NCBI RefSeq assembly: GCF_000340215.1
Contig: NW_006921534.1
Location: forward strand, 3,115,198 to 3,179,197
DNA length: 64,000 nt
Direction: 5' to 3'
DNA from: Pseudocercospora fijiensis CIRAD86
Lineage: Eukaryota; Ascomycota; Dothideomycetes; Mycosphaerellales; Mycosphaerellaceae
The position numbers were made by a program, and so were the translations under genes. Of this stretch, positions 1 through 11,027 are shown in pieces. Within the stretch, counting starts at the first letter, position 1, and each line of letters starts with the position of its first letter. The notes beneath the pieces were generated by a model. The model was not told the origin of the DNA, did not search any database, and saw only the letters and a list, made by a program, of their open reading frames with translations.

Positions 1-1064
1 TATAGGAAGAGTTTAAGATGTACCTTTAGTATATACGTAACAAGCCTAAGTCTAAGCAAGAAGGCCGCAATACCCTTCAAACTTATAGTATAAGCAACTA
101 AATCGTCCGCTAGCACCCTGCCCTATAGCTCTTAGCTATCGCCCTTCGACCTAATTACGTATACGAGCTTATCTCCGTCCCTAAGCCTGCTAAGTTCTTT
201 AAGGTTAGCGGTACTTACGAAAACTGTCCTTCTAAGGAGTCTACTCGTCTCGGACAAGATATAGTTAAGCTCGTAGCTAGCGAGGGTGCTAGTTACCTGC
301 GCATTAAGGTCTATCTCATGTCTAAGGATAAGACTAGCTACTCTACTATTATCGAAGGCATGCATTAGCCCGAGGTCTTTACGAACTAGGTTGAGAAGCT
401 TAAGGCTCGTAGCCTAGTCCTACTAAGCAAGATCGGCAAGCTTACTAATAAGTACCTTACCGACGACGACCTCGACTATATGTTCGATAGTTAGCCTAAT
501 AGTAAGGGGCGTAAGGCGGAGTAGATCCTCAACCCTCTAAAGGAGTGCGAGGTCTCTGTTTAGATGCCGCACCTGCTATATAGTAATCTAAAGACCGAGA
601 GTAACCGTATATCAATTAACCTAGGCTACTCTCGCGTTATTGATAGTACTAAGGTTGAGGGTTACGAGAACTTAACAGTCTCCTAGGTTGCTAAAGCGCA
701 CCGCAATCTAACCGCCCTCCCGGCCTCCAACTCCTTCGTACTATTCGCTTTCCCTACGGCGATCTTAGTCGAAAGCCTCGGCTGCATCTCCGACGCTCTG
801 GTTAATAGGATTCCTTAGTTAAGTTACGTTGTTTAGAACGAAGTTGAATAGATCCTCTAGCTTAATAACGAGGGACTTAAGGAATATCTATACAATTGGG
901 AGAATGCTGCGACGGAAAAGGCTATTAACCTCCTCGTCAATTAAGCTTTCTACGAGGGACAGTACTTCGGTGCTAACAGCTTTAACGTATGCGGAGGAGA
1001 TTTCGAGAGCCGACTAGCAGATAAGGTTATTGCTAGTAAGGATTACGGTGCATTGAAGCAGTAG
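1..1064 (+). pseudogene. Element A' ORF3, C-terminal part (unknown function)
   Basis: One plus-strand frame reads as protein to about 1064. From about 162 onward I count 11 internal stops, ten TAG and one TAA, all at places that fit mutated Gln or Trp codons. The matching protein is encoded by the full copy at 38140-40895. Recognisable stretches include YLRIKVYLMSKDKTSY and LLYSNLKTESNRI. I recognise no family. It lies after pol and before the 3' LTR, the place an envelope gene takes in retroviruses, but I see no signal peptide or membrane segment to support such a role. The start is outside the window. Confidence 0.75.
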
Positions 1065-1126
1065 TAAGTTAGCGTAGTAGATTAGATGCTTAGGAAGTTG
1101 TTTTTGTATGTTAATAGAATCTAGGA

Positions 1127-1154
1127 ACAATGCTACCCCGGGGGTGTTATTACG
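1127..1154. repeat. GC-cored palindrome at ORF3 end (A')
   Basis: Half-sites TGCTACCCC and GGGGTGTTATTA form an imperfect palindrome about 60 bp after the ORF3 stop. The full element A carries the same module five times, at its ORF borders. Confidence 0.8.
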
Positions 1155-1246
1155 GAGTCTCTAAAAGATAGCCTTAGCTGAGTTGCCTAAGGTTACTGCA
1201 TAACTGTTTGTTTTAAGCGTACAATGTGAAGCGTATCTAGTTAGAT

Positions 1247-1263
1247 ACGAAGAAAGGGAGGGA
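1247..1263 (+). other. Polypurine tract of A'
   Basis: The run GAAGAAAGGGAGGGA directly abuts the LTR start TATTGG. This is the expected place for plus-strand priming and fixes plus as the coding strand of this copy. Confidence 0.75.
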
Positions 1264-1543
1264 TATTGGCTAGTAACCGGCCCTATACACCTAGGCTGAG
1301 TTTTGAGCCTATATAAGAGGCCTCCTTCTACATTGTAGATAGGGCACTAACCTCGTACAGCACATTGTTTATGTTACACTTCCACAATGCCTATATTGCA
1401 GGGCTCTAGTCATCAGCCTAAGCAACCGTCTTGTTATCCTATCATGCTAAACATAGCTGCCTATATTGCTATAGGTCATGTTACCCTCGGTAGCCTATAC
1501 TATTACTGCTAGTAGTGGTAGTGGTTTTGGTTTCCGTCCTTTA
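1264..1543 (+). repeat. 3' LTR of A' (280 bp)
   Basis: It matches the 279-bp LTRs at 37693-37971 and 49696-49974 in reverse complement. It starts TATTGG and ends CCTTTA; with RIP reversed these are the usual TG...CA ends. It retains more CpA than either LTR of the full element, so it is closer to the original. Confidence 0.9.
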
Positions 1544-1559
1544 CTAGATCTACGTCCTC

Positions 1560-2445
1560 TATAGCGTAATCGTACTTAATGTCTTTTAGTAGTAGGCCCT
1601 TCTTATTACGGGTAGCAACCTAATTGCGGTCTACGCTCGGCGTACGGCCTATTTATAGCTAGAGATACGCTATACGTAGGAAATAGTCGAGCGCGATATC
1701 CGTCGGTATACTATATACCGTTTTCGTTAGTTATATTATAGGCTTGTATGTTTGTAAGGGCGTAGTCTAGGATTGCTACGATATCGATCTCTATTAGCTA
1801 CTCTACTATAGTAGCCTTAAAGGTAAGCTAAGACAGGGAAATAATTTAAAGCTACTTCTTATATAGGTCGTAGTTTAGGTCCTTATAGTACTTCCGCTAG
1901 CGCGCCTACTATTAGCGTAAAGAGGTAACTAGCTTAGTTTCGCCTTTAATATCTAGCAGTATTATAGTCGTAATTATCGCCTAGTTGCTTACGTTATCGA
2001 TATACGTCTAAGTAACCTAATCTAGGGCCTTATAGCGGAAGGTGCCGCTGCCTATAAGTATAGTATAATAGGCAATAGCGGTAATCTTGTATATTCCGTT
2101 AGGATACTGCTTATAGTATAGGTACGGCAGGCCGATTAGCTTGCGCTTAGAGCGTAGATATCCCTATACCTCGACGGAGCACGTATACTACTTTCCGAGA
2201 TCCTTTAAGCCGATAGTAGTATTGTCGACCTTGCAGTATATTATTCCTAATTTGAAGTCGGATAAGCGGGTGCCTATCGGTAGTATATAATCTATTATCT
2301 TAAATCCTAGCGCGTTATATATCGGTACTACTATATTAGCTTAATACTGCGACTCTAACTAGTCTTCTATACTAGTATACTATATACTAGAGCGCTAGAA
2401 GTTCTTATCCTTATCTATATTAACCGCTCTACGGCGTACCTTCTT
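1560..2445 (-). pseudogene. Element C extra ORF, segment left of the hAT insertion
   Basis: On the minus strand a frame reads as protein with mainly TAG breaks, for example LGFKIIDYILPIGTRLSDF and LIGLPYLYYK. It was continuous with 12464-15594 before the hAT element inserted: the 8-bp CTTATTTA occurs on both sides. No family recognised. The true end is uncertain because the A' element sits immediately left of it. Confidence 0.6.
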
Positions 2446-2453
2446 CTTATTTA
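2446..2453. repeat. hAT target-site duplication, left copy
   Basis: CTTATTTA here is repeated exactly at 12456-12463. Eight-base duplications are the hallmark of hAT insertion. Confidence 0.9.
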
Positions 2454-2570
2454 TAGACCCCGTAGTAGTTTGGTTTCCGAACTACTAAACGTATATAGTT
2501 TGGTTTCTTAGCGGCGAACTAGCTCCCTAGTTCCGGTTTGGTTTTTTCGAACTATATAGATTCCTAGTTT
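2454..2570 (+). repeat. hAT left terminal inverted repeat and terminal region
   Basis: The first 20 or so bases match the reverse complement of 12430-12455. Similarity then continues patchily, with repeated TTTGGTTT motifs and TTCGAACTATATA on both ends. Confidence 0.85.
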
Positions 2571-2594
2571 GAACTAGAGACTGTATTAGTTTTA

Positions 2595-2935
2595 CTATAA
2601 GGACACTCTTATTCGACTACCGGCTACGATTGCTAGCTATAATAGTAACTCTGTTACATTTACTACGCTCTTTTGCCGTTGCTAGGGCGTAGTTACTATT
2701 GCTAGGGCGTAGTAGCCGTTACTAGGGCGTAGTTTTGCTATAAGGACACTCTTATTCGACTGCCGGCTACGATTGCCGGCTATAATAGTTACTAGGTTGT
2801 ATTTACTACGCTTTATTACCGTTGCTAGGGCGTAGTTGCCGTTACTAGGGCGTAGTTGCCGTTACTAGGGCGTAGTTGCTATTACTAGGGCGCAGTTGCT
2901 ATTACCGGGGCGTAGTTGCCGTAGTTGCGAAAGCT
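2595..2935. repeat. Left subterminal repeats of the hAT element
   Basis: Two kinds are interleaved. A block of about 52 bp beginning CTATAAGGACACTCTTATTC occurs at about 2595-2647 and again at about 2738-2789. A 20-21-bp unit, core GTTACTAGGGCGTAGTT, is repeated in tandem at about 2656-2735 and 2808-2935. Subterminal repeats in hAT elements are commonly transposase binding sites; that role is inferred here. Confidence 0.8.
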
Positions 2936-3059
2936 TACCTATATAACGTTACGTAGGCGGTAACAATTAGGGCTTCGCGATATTCTTATACTTTTAACTT
3001 CTTCCTCTATACCTATACCGATAATAACTACTATACGCTACGCCCCCGCCCCTTTCCCT

Positions 3060-4490
3060 TATAATAGTAAGAGAGAAGCGCACCGCGCGCTAAACAGAAG
3101 ATAGAACTAAAGACCGCGAGTTTGTTTTGCCTAAGCGTCTAACTAAAAAGCGTAAGACTAAAGAGGAGTACTCTACGAAGAAGAATTCCGTACGAGACTG
3201 CGAGAGAAAGGAGAAGATAGATAAGAATAAAAGAGCTAAGGATAAGAGAAGAAAGGCGCGGAATAAGGCATTCTATCGATAGCTAGCGCCTATAGAAAAA
3301 AGTAAAGGTTAGAATAAGAAGACAACCTAAGAGAAGGCTAAGAGGAGGAAAGAATTACAGCTAGTTTTCGAGCGTAAAGTTCTAGTAGCGTAAGTTAATC
3401 TAGCTAGCGGCCGTAGCTAGCAGCTATAGCCGGTAGCCGTAGCCGGCAGCTATAGCCGGTATATTTTTCTTTAACACGTTAACTAATAGTATTTAGACCT
3501 ATAGCCGCTACCTCTATCGATACGACCGATAGTAACGGAGATGTTTAGATAGCCGAGAACAATAATACTAGAGTTTAGGATGCCGCGATAGAGCTTAATA
3601 CTACGAATAAAGGAACTAAAAAAAGCGAGGAGATACTATACGTCGATCTAGTAATAGGTATAGTCTTAGGGCCTAACGCTATAGACGATAGGCGCTAGGA
3701 GTAGATCGAGCATAGTTAAAGAGACGAGATACTAGTAAAGGGCTAAGGTATAAGTCCTATTAATCTAGAAAATTATAGTTAAAGCTACTATAAAAAGCTA
3801 GTAAGGATTAGAATCGAGACTAGTCGTCTTTATATCCTCGATATAGAGTAGAAGTTTCTTTATTAGTATTAAAGCGAAGCCTCTACGTCTATAAAGGCAA
3901 AGTAGCTTGCGATTAATACGATCGGGGCTAGGTATCTAGGGACGGTAGAAGTATTACTATAGGAGGAAGGGGTATAGGTAATTATTCTATACTCGGCATA
4001 TATAGCCGGCGTTCGTAGCCGGCAGATACTAATAGTTAAATAGAAAGCGTTTCTCGAAGGTAGAGTACTACTACTATATAAAATCTTTACTAAGGTAGAG
4101 AGGGCTTGTATCCGGAATCTAAGCTACTAGTAGGATAGGTTAGCATTAGAATTCTCTAAATCTCTATATAAGCTTCCGAAGGATTACCTATTTTAGCGAT
4201 ACGGCTTTATCTCGACTACTCCGTAGGTACCCGAAGAAGCTCGAGCGCTCTTTAAGGTCTTTACTAAGAAGCGGAAGGAGTTCGAGGATTAGGATTAGTT
4301 AATAGAGCTATTAGTTAGTCTTAGGTTTCGTAGTTAGACTCGGCCTAAGCATTTGCTTATCGAGTATCTTATACCGAAAGAGGATAGATTAAGACTAAAA
4401 ACGAGCTTAGATTCGTTAGGTATAGTAGCTCGGTTCCGTTAGTAGGAGAGAGCCGCCGTATAGAAGGCAAAATTTAGGTAGTTAAGGTAG
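3060..4490 (+). pseudogene. hAT cargo gene 1, basic N-terminus, unknown function
   Basis: A plus-strand frame reads first as a very Lys/Arg/Glu-rich region (3120-3390, for example KTKEEYSTKKNSVRD). After an intron-like stretch it continues as an ordinary globular-looking protein (LNTTNKGTKKSEEILYVD; LLIEYLIPKEDRLRLKTSLD), with breaks that are mainly TAG. Two intron-like stretches hold GCCGGC repeats: 3390-3496 (GTAAGT donor, AACTAATA branch, ATTTAG acceptor) and about 3972-4043 (ACTAATAG branch, AAATAG acceptor). It lies upstream of the transposase and could be a second transposition protein, but I recognise no domain. Start and end are approximate. Confidence 0.55.
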
Positions 4491-4580
4491 CTAGGAAAGA
4501 AATTCTAGTAGTTAGGCTAGCTAGGGTAGCTAGGAAAAAAAAATCTAGTAGTTAGGTAGCTAGGAAACAAAAAAAAAGTA
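4470..4580. repeat. GGTAGCTAGGAAA-type short repeats
   Basis: Several imperfect copies of GGTAGCTAGGAAA alternate with CTAGTAGTTAGG and A-runs, at the 3' end of the preceding frame. They read as an expanded low-complexity tail. Confidence 0.6.
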
Positions 4581-4599
4581 GCTAGCTATTTACTACCTA

Positions 4600-4990
4600 G
4601 CTGTTTCTAACGATACGATACTATAAAAGAAAGGGTGTTTCCCTATAGCTACTAGTATACATCTACTACTCCTAAGTCCTTACCTTACCGTACGAAACCT
4701 TAAAACATACCGACCGATATTGTATATACACTAGGCGCTATACTAGGAAGGGTAATAACGAGACGATAGTCGAAATAGTCTAGTATACGAGCGAGATTAC
4801 GACAACGTCGAGAGGAGGTCGTATACTTACCTTCGAGCCTATCGAGTCCTAGACGACGATTAGGGCTAGATTTATCCTCTCCGAATCCTAGTAGTAGGAA
4901 TTCATTATAGGGTACTACTACCTAGTCCTTACCTTTACGGAGTCTAAGTAGAAGGTTGTTCGGAGATATAAGAATATCGAGTATTAATCC
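4600..4990. other. No clear gene
   Basis: I could not find a frame that reads convincingly as protein here. It separates cargo gene 1 from the transposase and may be promoter or untranslated sequence. Confidence 0.4.
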
Positions 4991-5372
4991 GGAAATCTTC
5001 GAAAAGGCTAGCTAGGCGTATCTTTAGAAACCCGAGTATATAGAGCAGTTTAATTAATAGGTCTATAAGATATAGTTCCCTTTATACTTACGTTTAAAGG
5101 AGTGTAAACTCTGGAAGTACTCGATGCGATAGGGGAGTAAGGAGCGAACGGATATATTCTAGAAGTTCTTTATAGAGGGGGTATTATACCGTTATACGAC
5201 TTCTCGACTTAAAGGTTAACTAGTAATTATCTGCAACTTCTACGGTTTAATCTTAAAATACCCGAAACTAGGGGATAGGAACTTATCGCCTACGAACTAT
5301 CTCTATTCTAAACGGTATCGGGAATCTTAAGGAGAGAGGAGAGTTAATATAGATATAGCGTTCTAGAAAGAG

Positions 5373-5533
5373 GTACGTCTTCTAAAATGCCGGCTATAGC
5401 TGCCGGCTATAGCTGCCGGCTATAGCTACCGGCTATAGCTACCGGCTACAGATTCCGGCTACAGATTCCGGCTATAGATTCCGGCTACTTAAATCAACCG
5501 TAGTCTCCGTAGAGGTCTAGCTAATTATTATAG
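5373..5533 (+). other. Transposase intron 1, filled with GCCGGC repeats
   Basis: The donor is GTACGT, the branch-like motif GCTAAT and the acceptor ATTATAG. From 5392 to 5487 the intron is almost entirely tandem GCCGGCTATAGCT-type units of about 13-15 bp. A nearer acceptor at about 5503 is possible. Confidence 0.6.
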
Positions 5534-6467
5534 GCTGCGCTTAAGGAAGCTCTAGGATTAAAGGCTACTAATTTCTCCTCCAAAGACTTTAAGTAACTAG
5601 CAAACGAAATGCTAGCTATAAACGGTCTTCTAGAAGACTTCTACGAAAGGGAGTCTATATAGAAGATATACCTATATCTTACAAACTACCCTCCCCTATT
5701 TCTCGGCGCGATAACCTAGCGTATTATATACGAAAAGAACAAAGAGGCTACGTTAGACGATATTCGGGAGATCCTCCGTAATACTCGCCGAGTAGCTATT
5801 ACTATCGATAGCTAGTTAAGCCGGACTATAAGAGCCTCCTTCCTCTCGATTATACTATACTTTATTAATTCGGATTAGAAACTCTAGGAACTTATAATCG
5901 GATTCCCTAAAATTCTAGGTTCCTATACTAGTAAGGATATAGCGAAGCTTATCTATACGGCAATAGACAGGGTTAGCGTAATAACGAAACTAATCTCGAT
6001 TACTACGGACAACGCTAGTAATAATCGAATATTATATAAGGCGTTGTATATATAATTTACTCGTATATATCTTTAAAATTACTAATTGTATCGATAGGGT
6101 CGAGTACGTAGAAGAGATTATAAGGTCTACAATCTAGCTTAATCTTCCGAATATTAAGCTCGCTACGATTCCGGATACGTACGATAATACGTACGATAAT
6201 AACGATAAAGAGGAGCCTATTAATAGCCCTAGCCCTATTAGATCGGAGCCGACGTCGTTGCTAGTTATATCCCTATAGAAGTTTCCCTACTTCGCTTATA
6301 TAGTTTAAATCGCGATCCGAGCCCTCTTTAAGACGCTTAAAATTGCACTATTAAACGACGACTAATAGAAGATCCTAGATAAGGATAAAGCAAAGTCGAA
6401 AGTCGAGAAACTTATTATAGTAATAAGACGGGATAAGGTAGAGAGCCTCGCTCTCGTTTTGTATAAG

Positions 6468-6536
6468 GTATAACTTTTGTCCGTAGCCGGCACCTATAGC
6501 CGGCAACCTAGTATAGTTCTAACTCTTTTTCTCTAG
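6468..6536 (+). other. Transposase intron 2 with GCCGGC repeats
   Basis: The donor is GTATAA, the branch TTCTAACT, followed by a pyrimidine run and CTCTAG acceptor. Two GCCGGC copies lie inside. The transposase frame resumes directly after it. Confidence 0.7.
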
Positions 6537-7739
6537 CTTTGTCGTCTAGCAATATATACGAACTCGAGCTTATAGAGATATAACCGATTCGAGGCTATTT
6601 AAAAGAACCTAATCGAGCGCCCTAAAACCGATACCTAGAATATCGTATAGAATAAGCAATAGCAAAAGCGGCCTCCTTAGCGCCTACTCCGTTTTACCTA
6701 AGACGTTAAGACCCGGTTCGATTCGACTTTCTATATAGTTACGAGGGGATATACTTTACGTACCGCTCTCGAGATCTATTAGAGTTCCGAGGGTATTAAG
6801 TAGCTCGGCCTTACCGCCGCCGAATAGCGCTAAGTAGAGTATCTCGTCGATATTAGTAAGCATTACGCGAAGGTTACTACTACGATTAGAAGAACCTAAG
6901 GACCGACGATCTACCTTATCTTTGCGTACTATAACTAGCTCTTTAACGAGCTCGAGGAAACCGTAGCTAAGCTAGCTAAGAAGAGCGTTCCCTAGAAAGT
7001 AGCTATAACGAAAGCTATAGATACCTCCTATACTAAGTTGTATAAATATTATAGTACTACCTTTAAGTCGTTCGGGGATATCTATAGCGTTGCGTACTTG
7101 CTTAACCCGGTAGAAAAGGATATATACTAGTAGAGGCCGGAATAGAAGGCGGACGAGGTATAGCCGAAGTATTACTAAACTGTTCTAGAAAAGATGTTCT
7201 ACGGGCGTCGGAAAGAAACTAGTCTAAATGTAGCTCCTATAAAGAAAAAGAAGGTTTAGAAGGCTCCGATATTATACCTATTTCGTAGGTAGGAAGTAGA
7301 GGCAGAAGAGGAAGCAACTACTAAAGTAAATAAAGAAGAATTCGATCTCTATCGGCGCGCGAGTAAGTATAAACCTATAGGCTCGGAAAGAGGGCTAATA
7401 ATCTCTAGATCTTACCGGTCTTCTAGACGAATTTAGAGACGATATTCTCGCTATATAGTAGCGGTTAGAGCCTAAGTTTCTAACGATAGCGTCGGTCGCT
7501 CGCGACGTCCTCGCTATCCCGAGCGTAGGTATAGGCTATAAGAGGTCTTTTAGTATCGCTCGTTACTAGGGCCGCTTTAATCGAATATACTCGCCTACTA
7601 CCTTCGAATCTATTATAGTATTCCGATACTATCTCCTCTACTAGAATCGCTAAGGCAGGTTACTAAAGATTATATTAAAGGAGTTAATCGAGGAATTAGA
7701 AAACCTTAAGATCGAAGAAACCTAAAAGCGCGAAGAGAA

Positions 7740-8330
7740 TACGAAATTTAGTCTAAGCGAAACCCTAATTAGCGATAACGAAGAGGAGGAGGGCAGAGGC
7801 AGAAGGCGATACCGGGTCGAGAAGCGGAAACGTATATAGGCTTAGAGTAGCTTTAAGGAGACGAAGCGTTTACGTATAAGGTAATATAGCCGGCGTATAT
7901 AGCTAGTATATATCCGAAATGTGTTTCGAATTCCTAGGACCTAAATAGACTAGTTGCTATAGCAACCGACCCCGCTTACCTACGGACTATTTCTAATTCT
8001 CTATTCGCTCTTCCTCTCTTTCTTCCCTTTCCCTATATTCTTAAAGACAAATATACCTTAAGGATTCGGCTCTTCGGGCCTTCCTAAGCCGGCTACCTCC
8101 CCTTCCTTAAGCTACTATCCTTTATTCGAATCTAACGATAACCTACTAAGGCGGTTTAATAGAAGACTATTTGTTCTAGAAGGTAAGAAGCATTAATATC
8201 TCCTTACGATTATATACTTATTAATTTTCTAGGTCCTACCGATATACCCTCGTCGCCTAAACGCGTAGATAAATATCTTTAGAGGCTAAAGGGTAAGGGT
8301 AAAGCAAGCTAAGTATAGGGAGACCGTAGC
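7740..8330. other. Intergenic region between transposase and histone gene 1
   Basis: After the transposase the plus strand holds an acidic-to-basic low-complexity stretch (7740-7860) and a pyrimidine-rich block (about 7990-8035). I see no convincing frame until the basic tail of the histone gene starts near 8340. The pyrimidine block is a reasonable promoter candidate. Confidence 0.4.
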
Positions 8331-8339
8331 GAGAACGAG

Positions 8340-8890
8340 ATATCGGAAGAGTAAGGCTCTCTATAGTATATACGAAGGAGGGGGGTTCCTCGGAAAATAG
8401 TACCGAAAAATAAGAAGGCTATAGGTAGATAGGAGAAGGCTAAAAAGAGTAGGTAAACGAAGACTATCGCGAAGAAAAGTTATCTTTCTATTAAAAGAAA
8501 GGGAATAAGGCAGGACTCGACGATAAAGAAGCGGCGCTTTAAACTAGGTACTATTACCCTTCGCTAGATCCGGCTTTTCTAAAACAAAAGAGGGACCGAG
8601 CTTTTAATCCCTAAGACTCCCTTCTAGCGACTCGTCCGAGAAATTATATTAGATTTTCGGTCTAGTATACGATTTACGGCTAAGGCGATTAGTGCTTTTT
8701 AGGAAGCTACGGAGGTATTTCTCGTAACCGAGCTTAAGCTTTTAAACCTCCTTGCTATCTATACGAAGCGGGTTACTCTTTAAAATAAAGATATATAGCT
8801 TCTAGCTAAAATTCGGCGTCGGTTTACAGCGGATTAGTTAGAAATTGTATTTAGTCGTTAGATTAACCTAGGAGGAGGCCTATTTTCGCA
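8340..8890 (+). pseudogene. Histone H3-fold protein 1 (divergent, CENP-A-like)
   Basis: A plus-strand frame with a few stops (TAG or TAA at Gln-compatible sites) reads as a histone H3 core. After a long basic tail comes KLGTITLR (H3: RPGTVALR), ELLIPKTPF (H3: ELLIRKLPF), RLVREIILDF, SSIRFTAKAISAF (loop and alpha-2), EATEVFLV, NLLAIYTKRVTL (H3: NLCAIHAKRVTI) and NKDIQLLAKIR. The order and spacing of the H3 helices are preserved. The tail lacks the ARTKQTARKS start of canonical H3 and resembles the variable tails of centromeric H3, so it may be CENP-A-like; the sequence cannot settle that. It lies between the transposase and a second H3-like gene in the same element. Confidence 0.88.
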
Positions 8891-9227
8891 TCTTTTTACC
8901 GGCTATAGGTGCCGGCTATATTTCTAATTTTATCTCCGCGCCGTCCCTAAATCTAAAGTACGAAGTAGAAACCTAGCGCTCTATATTTACCCGGCTATTA
9001 TAGAGACGAGCTATATTTAGATTAGTTTCTTCGTATATCGCGACCTAGCGGGTAGTAAGCGAAAGGGCGATAGAACGTTTATAATACGTCTCTATTTAGA
9101 CCTAAAATACAAAGGTCCTAAGGAGCCCTAGCATCCTAACTATAAGGAGATTCTTTAGTATTAGCACTTTAATCCTCTATACTGCGAGGCAGATAGTAAG
9201 CCTACGAGAGAGAAACTTTAACGAGAA
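8890..9227 (+). pseudogene. Unknown coding stretch after histone gene 1
   Basis: After a short intron-like gap with two GCCGGC motifs (8896-8922, TTCTAATTTT branch-like), a frame reads FFVYRDLAGSKRKGD then FIIRLYLDLKYKGPKEP with TAG breaks. It could be a further exon of the histone gene or a separate fragment. The mix of aromatic strands and basic turns recalls recombinase-type folds seen in fungal DUF3435 proteins, but I would not assign it on this evidence. Confidence 0.4.
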
Positions 9228-9945
9228 ATTCTCTATAATACGTAGCGCTATTGTATAGCTATAGATACGTACTAAGTCCGGCAACTCGAAGAAGAATTAA
9301 GATAGCGTATTAGTAACCGAGGAGGAGATCGATAGTATACTAGTAGAGTCGAGGTCTTATAAGCGAAGCATAAGATAATGTAGGCTCTTAGTTATATAGA
9401 GTAACGTACTATATAAATAACTGGGCGTACTACTCCTACCCACTTACGACCTATATTCTAGAATGCTCTTCTCGTACTTTTTATACTCTTTTCTAATACC
9501 TCACCTATAATCGCTCCGCGATAACCGAGTAAATATAAGCTATAGGATTTCCGCTCGGTACCTTAGCCTTCGAGATACGGCGGAGTTAATTCTCTATAAT
9601 ACGTAGCGCTATTATATAGCTATAGATACGTACTAAGTCCGGCAACTCGAAGAAGATTTAAGACAGCGACCGAGCAGGAGAATAATAGTATATTAGTAGA
9701 GTCGAGGTCTTACAAGTAAAGTACGAGATAATATAGGCTCTTAGTCGTATAGAGTAACGTACTATATAAATAACTAGGCGTACTACTCTTATTTACTTAC
9801 GACCTATATCCTAGGATACTATTCTCGTACTTTTTATACTCTTTTCTAATACCTTATCTATAAGCGCTCCGCGACAACCGAGTGAATATAAGCTATAGGG
9901 TTTCCGCTCGGTACCTTAGCCTCCGAGATAGGGCGGAGTTGAATT
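9228..9945. repeat. 361-bp tandem duplication
   Basis: Positions 9228-9588 are repeated as 9589-9945, each starting ATTCTCTATAATACGTAGCG and ending near GGCGGAGTT. Differences are mostly transitions, plus a short deletion in the second copy. No coding frame is evident. Confidence 0.85.
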
Positions 9946-9949
9946 TAGA

Positions 9950-10485
9950 GCGATAGCCGGCACTCGTAGCCGGTATATAGAGACAGTAGTAGGCCTTTTC
10001 CTACTAAATAACTAGCTTGTTTAGTATAGCCTACCTAATATTTCTTATATTTACTAGCAATAGGCCTAGGTTACTTATAAGATTACTATAGCTAGTAAAG
10101 GCATTACTAAAGAATATCTATACTATAGTAGGATACTATTATTACGCCGGCTATTTATTAAAAGGAGGCTTTCGCCTATTACTATACCGGCTATATATGC
10201 CGGCTATATTTTAAAGTCTGCCGTACCTGCCTTTTTTAGCCGTGCCTACCTTTTTTAGCCGTACCTACCTTCTTTCCTTGCTCTAACGTTACTATAATAT
10301 AGGCTTGCGCGAAGCTTACTCTATTACCTAGCGATACCGCGATACTACCTCTCTCGCTATATTCAACCTTCGCGTCGATACCTATACCTCTACGCTCTAT
10401 ATCTACTACCTCCGTAATACCCTCGCTCCGCGCGCGCCTTCGTATACCTTCGCAACGCACTTTTTTCCTTAATTCGACGACTTTT
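9950..10485. other. Spacer upstream of histone gene 2 with GCCGGC motifs
   Basis: It contains GCCGGC motifs near 9955-9980 and 10144-10210, a short CTTTTTTAGCCGT repeat at 10230-10262, and no convincing gene. It presumably includes the promoter of the histone gene beginning at 10489. Confidence 0.4.
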
Positions 10486-10753
10486 ATAATGCTAAGTCTA
10501 CTTAACTAAGTTACGACGCCTCGTAAGAAGGGACCTGCTACTTCTACGGGTCGTAATAAGACCGGAAATAATAGAACGAGTATAGTACATTAACGTAAAA
10601 GGGCTGCTACTACTGCCGCTAGCTCCGGTACTAGAAAGGGCGTCGCGAGCAAGGCTCCGCGTAAGACAACGGCGGGCAAGGCTCTACGTAAGACGATAAC
10701 TAGCGCTTCTACTACTAGTAGCAATCGTACGAAGCGTCGATAGCGCCTAGGAA

Positions 10754-10844
10754 GTAAGTCCTATTTGTAGCCGGTAGCGTAGCCGGTAGCGTAGCCGGTA
10801 GCGTAGCCGGCATTCTTACTATCTTTTTACTAATCCTTCTTTAG
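10754..10844 (+). other. Histone gene 2 intron 1, holding GTAGCCGG repeats
   Basis: The donor is GTAAGT, the branch TTTACTAAT and the acceptor CTTTAG. The interior at 10766-10813 is four copies of GTAGCCGGTAGC-like 12-mers. Splicing gives GGA-ACC-GTA (Gly-Thr-Val), the conserved H3 motif. Confidence 0.85.
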
Positions 10845-11027
10845 CCGTAGCCCTCTATTAGATTCGGTAGTATTAGAAGAGTTCTAAGCTCCTAATCCGT
10901 AAAGCTCCTTTCCGACGACTTGTTCGCGAAATTGCCTAGGTTTATAGAACGGACCTTCGCTTCTAAGCCTCCGCGATAGACGCCCTTTAAGAGGCTATAG
11001 AAGCCTACCTAGTTCGTATCTTCGAAT

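Larger units (their letters stand above)
1..1543 (+). mobile_element. 3' part of gypsy-like LTR element, family A (copy A')
   Basis: This is the 3' part of a second copy of the element at 37693-49974, in the opposite orientation: positions 1-1543 match the reverse complement of about 37693-39200. It ends with a 280-bp LTR preceded by a purine tract, and begins outside the window. It is less mutated than the full copy: near 891-900 it keeps a Trp TGG where the other copy reads TAG, and its LTR keeps several CpA sites that are TpA there. Position 1544 onward is the gypsy C ORF it inserted into. Confidence 0.9.
5000..7730 (+). pseudogene. hAT-family transposase, RIP-inactivated
   Basis: This is a DDE transposase of the hAT superfamily with three exons. 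Near 5225-5335 is a decayed BED zinc finger (ICNFYGLILKYPK; the second Cys now Tyr). The catalytic core is at about 5800-6060, with ITIDS followed by SRTIRASFLSIILYF, a 'SYTSKDIA' that would be SHTSKDIA, and SITTDNASNN. The TRFDSTFYIVTR region is near 6715. The C-terminal dimerisation region is at 7470-7620 (ASVARDVLAIPSVGIGYKR, FSIARY), as expected for hAT. Breaks are mainly TAG. Introns at 5373-5533 and 6468-6536 contain GCCGGC repeats. It presumably once mobilised this element. Confidence 0.9.

Noticed and set aside
132..365. 77-aa minus-strand frame in A'
   Set aside because: Antisense of ORF3; the plus frame matches the protein of the full element.
8890..9227. Tyrosine recombinase (DUF3435-type) fragment
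   Set aside because: Only a loose resemblance over a short stretch, with no catalytic Arg/His/Tyr set visible.
9228..9945. A pair of LTRs bounding an element
   Set aside because: The two copies are adjacent, with no internal region; tandem duplication is simpler.
10236..10460. 74-aa minus-strand frame
   Set aside because: No family likeness, no matching stop pattern, and it sits in the spacer before histone gene 2.
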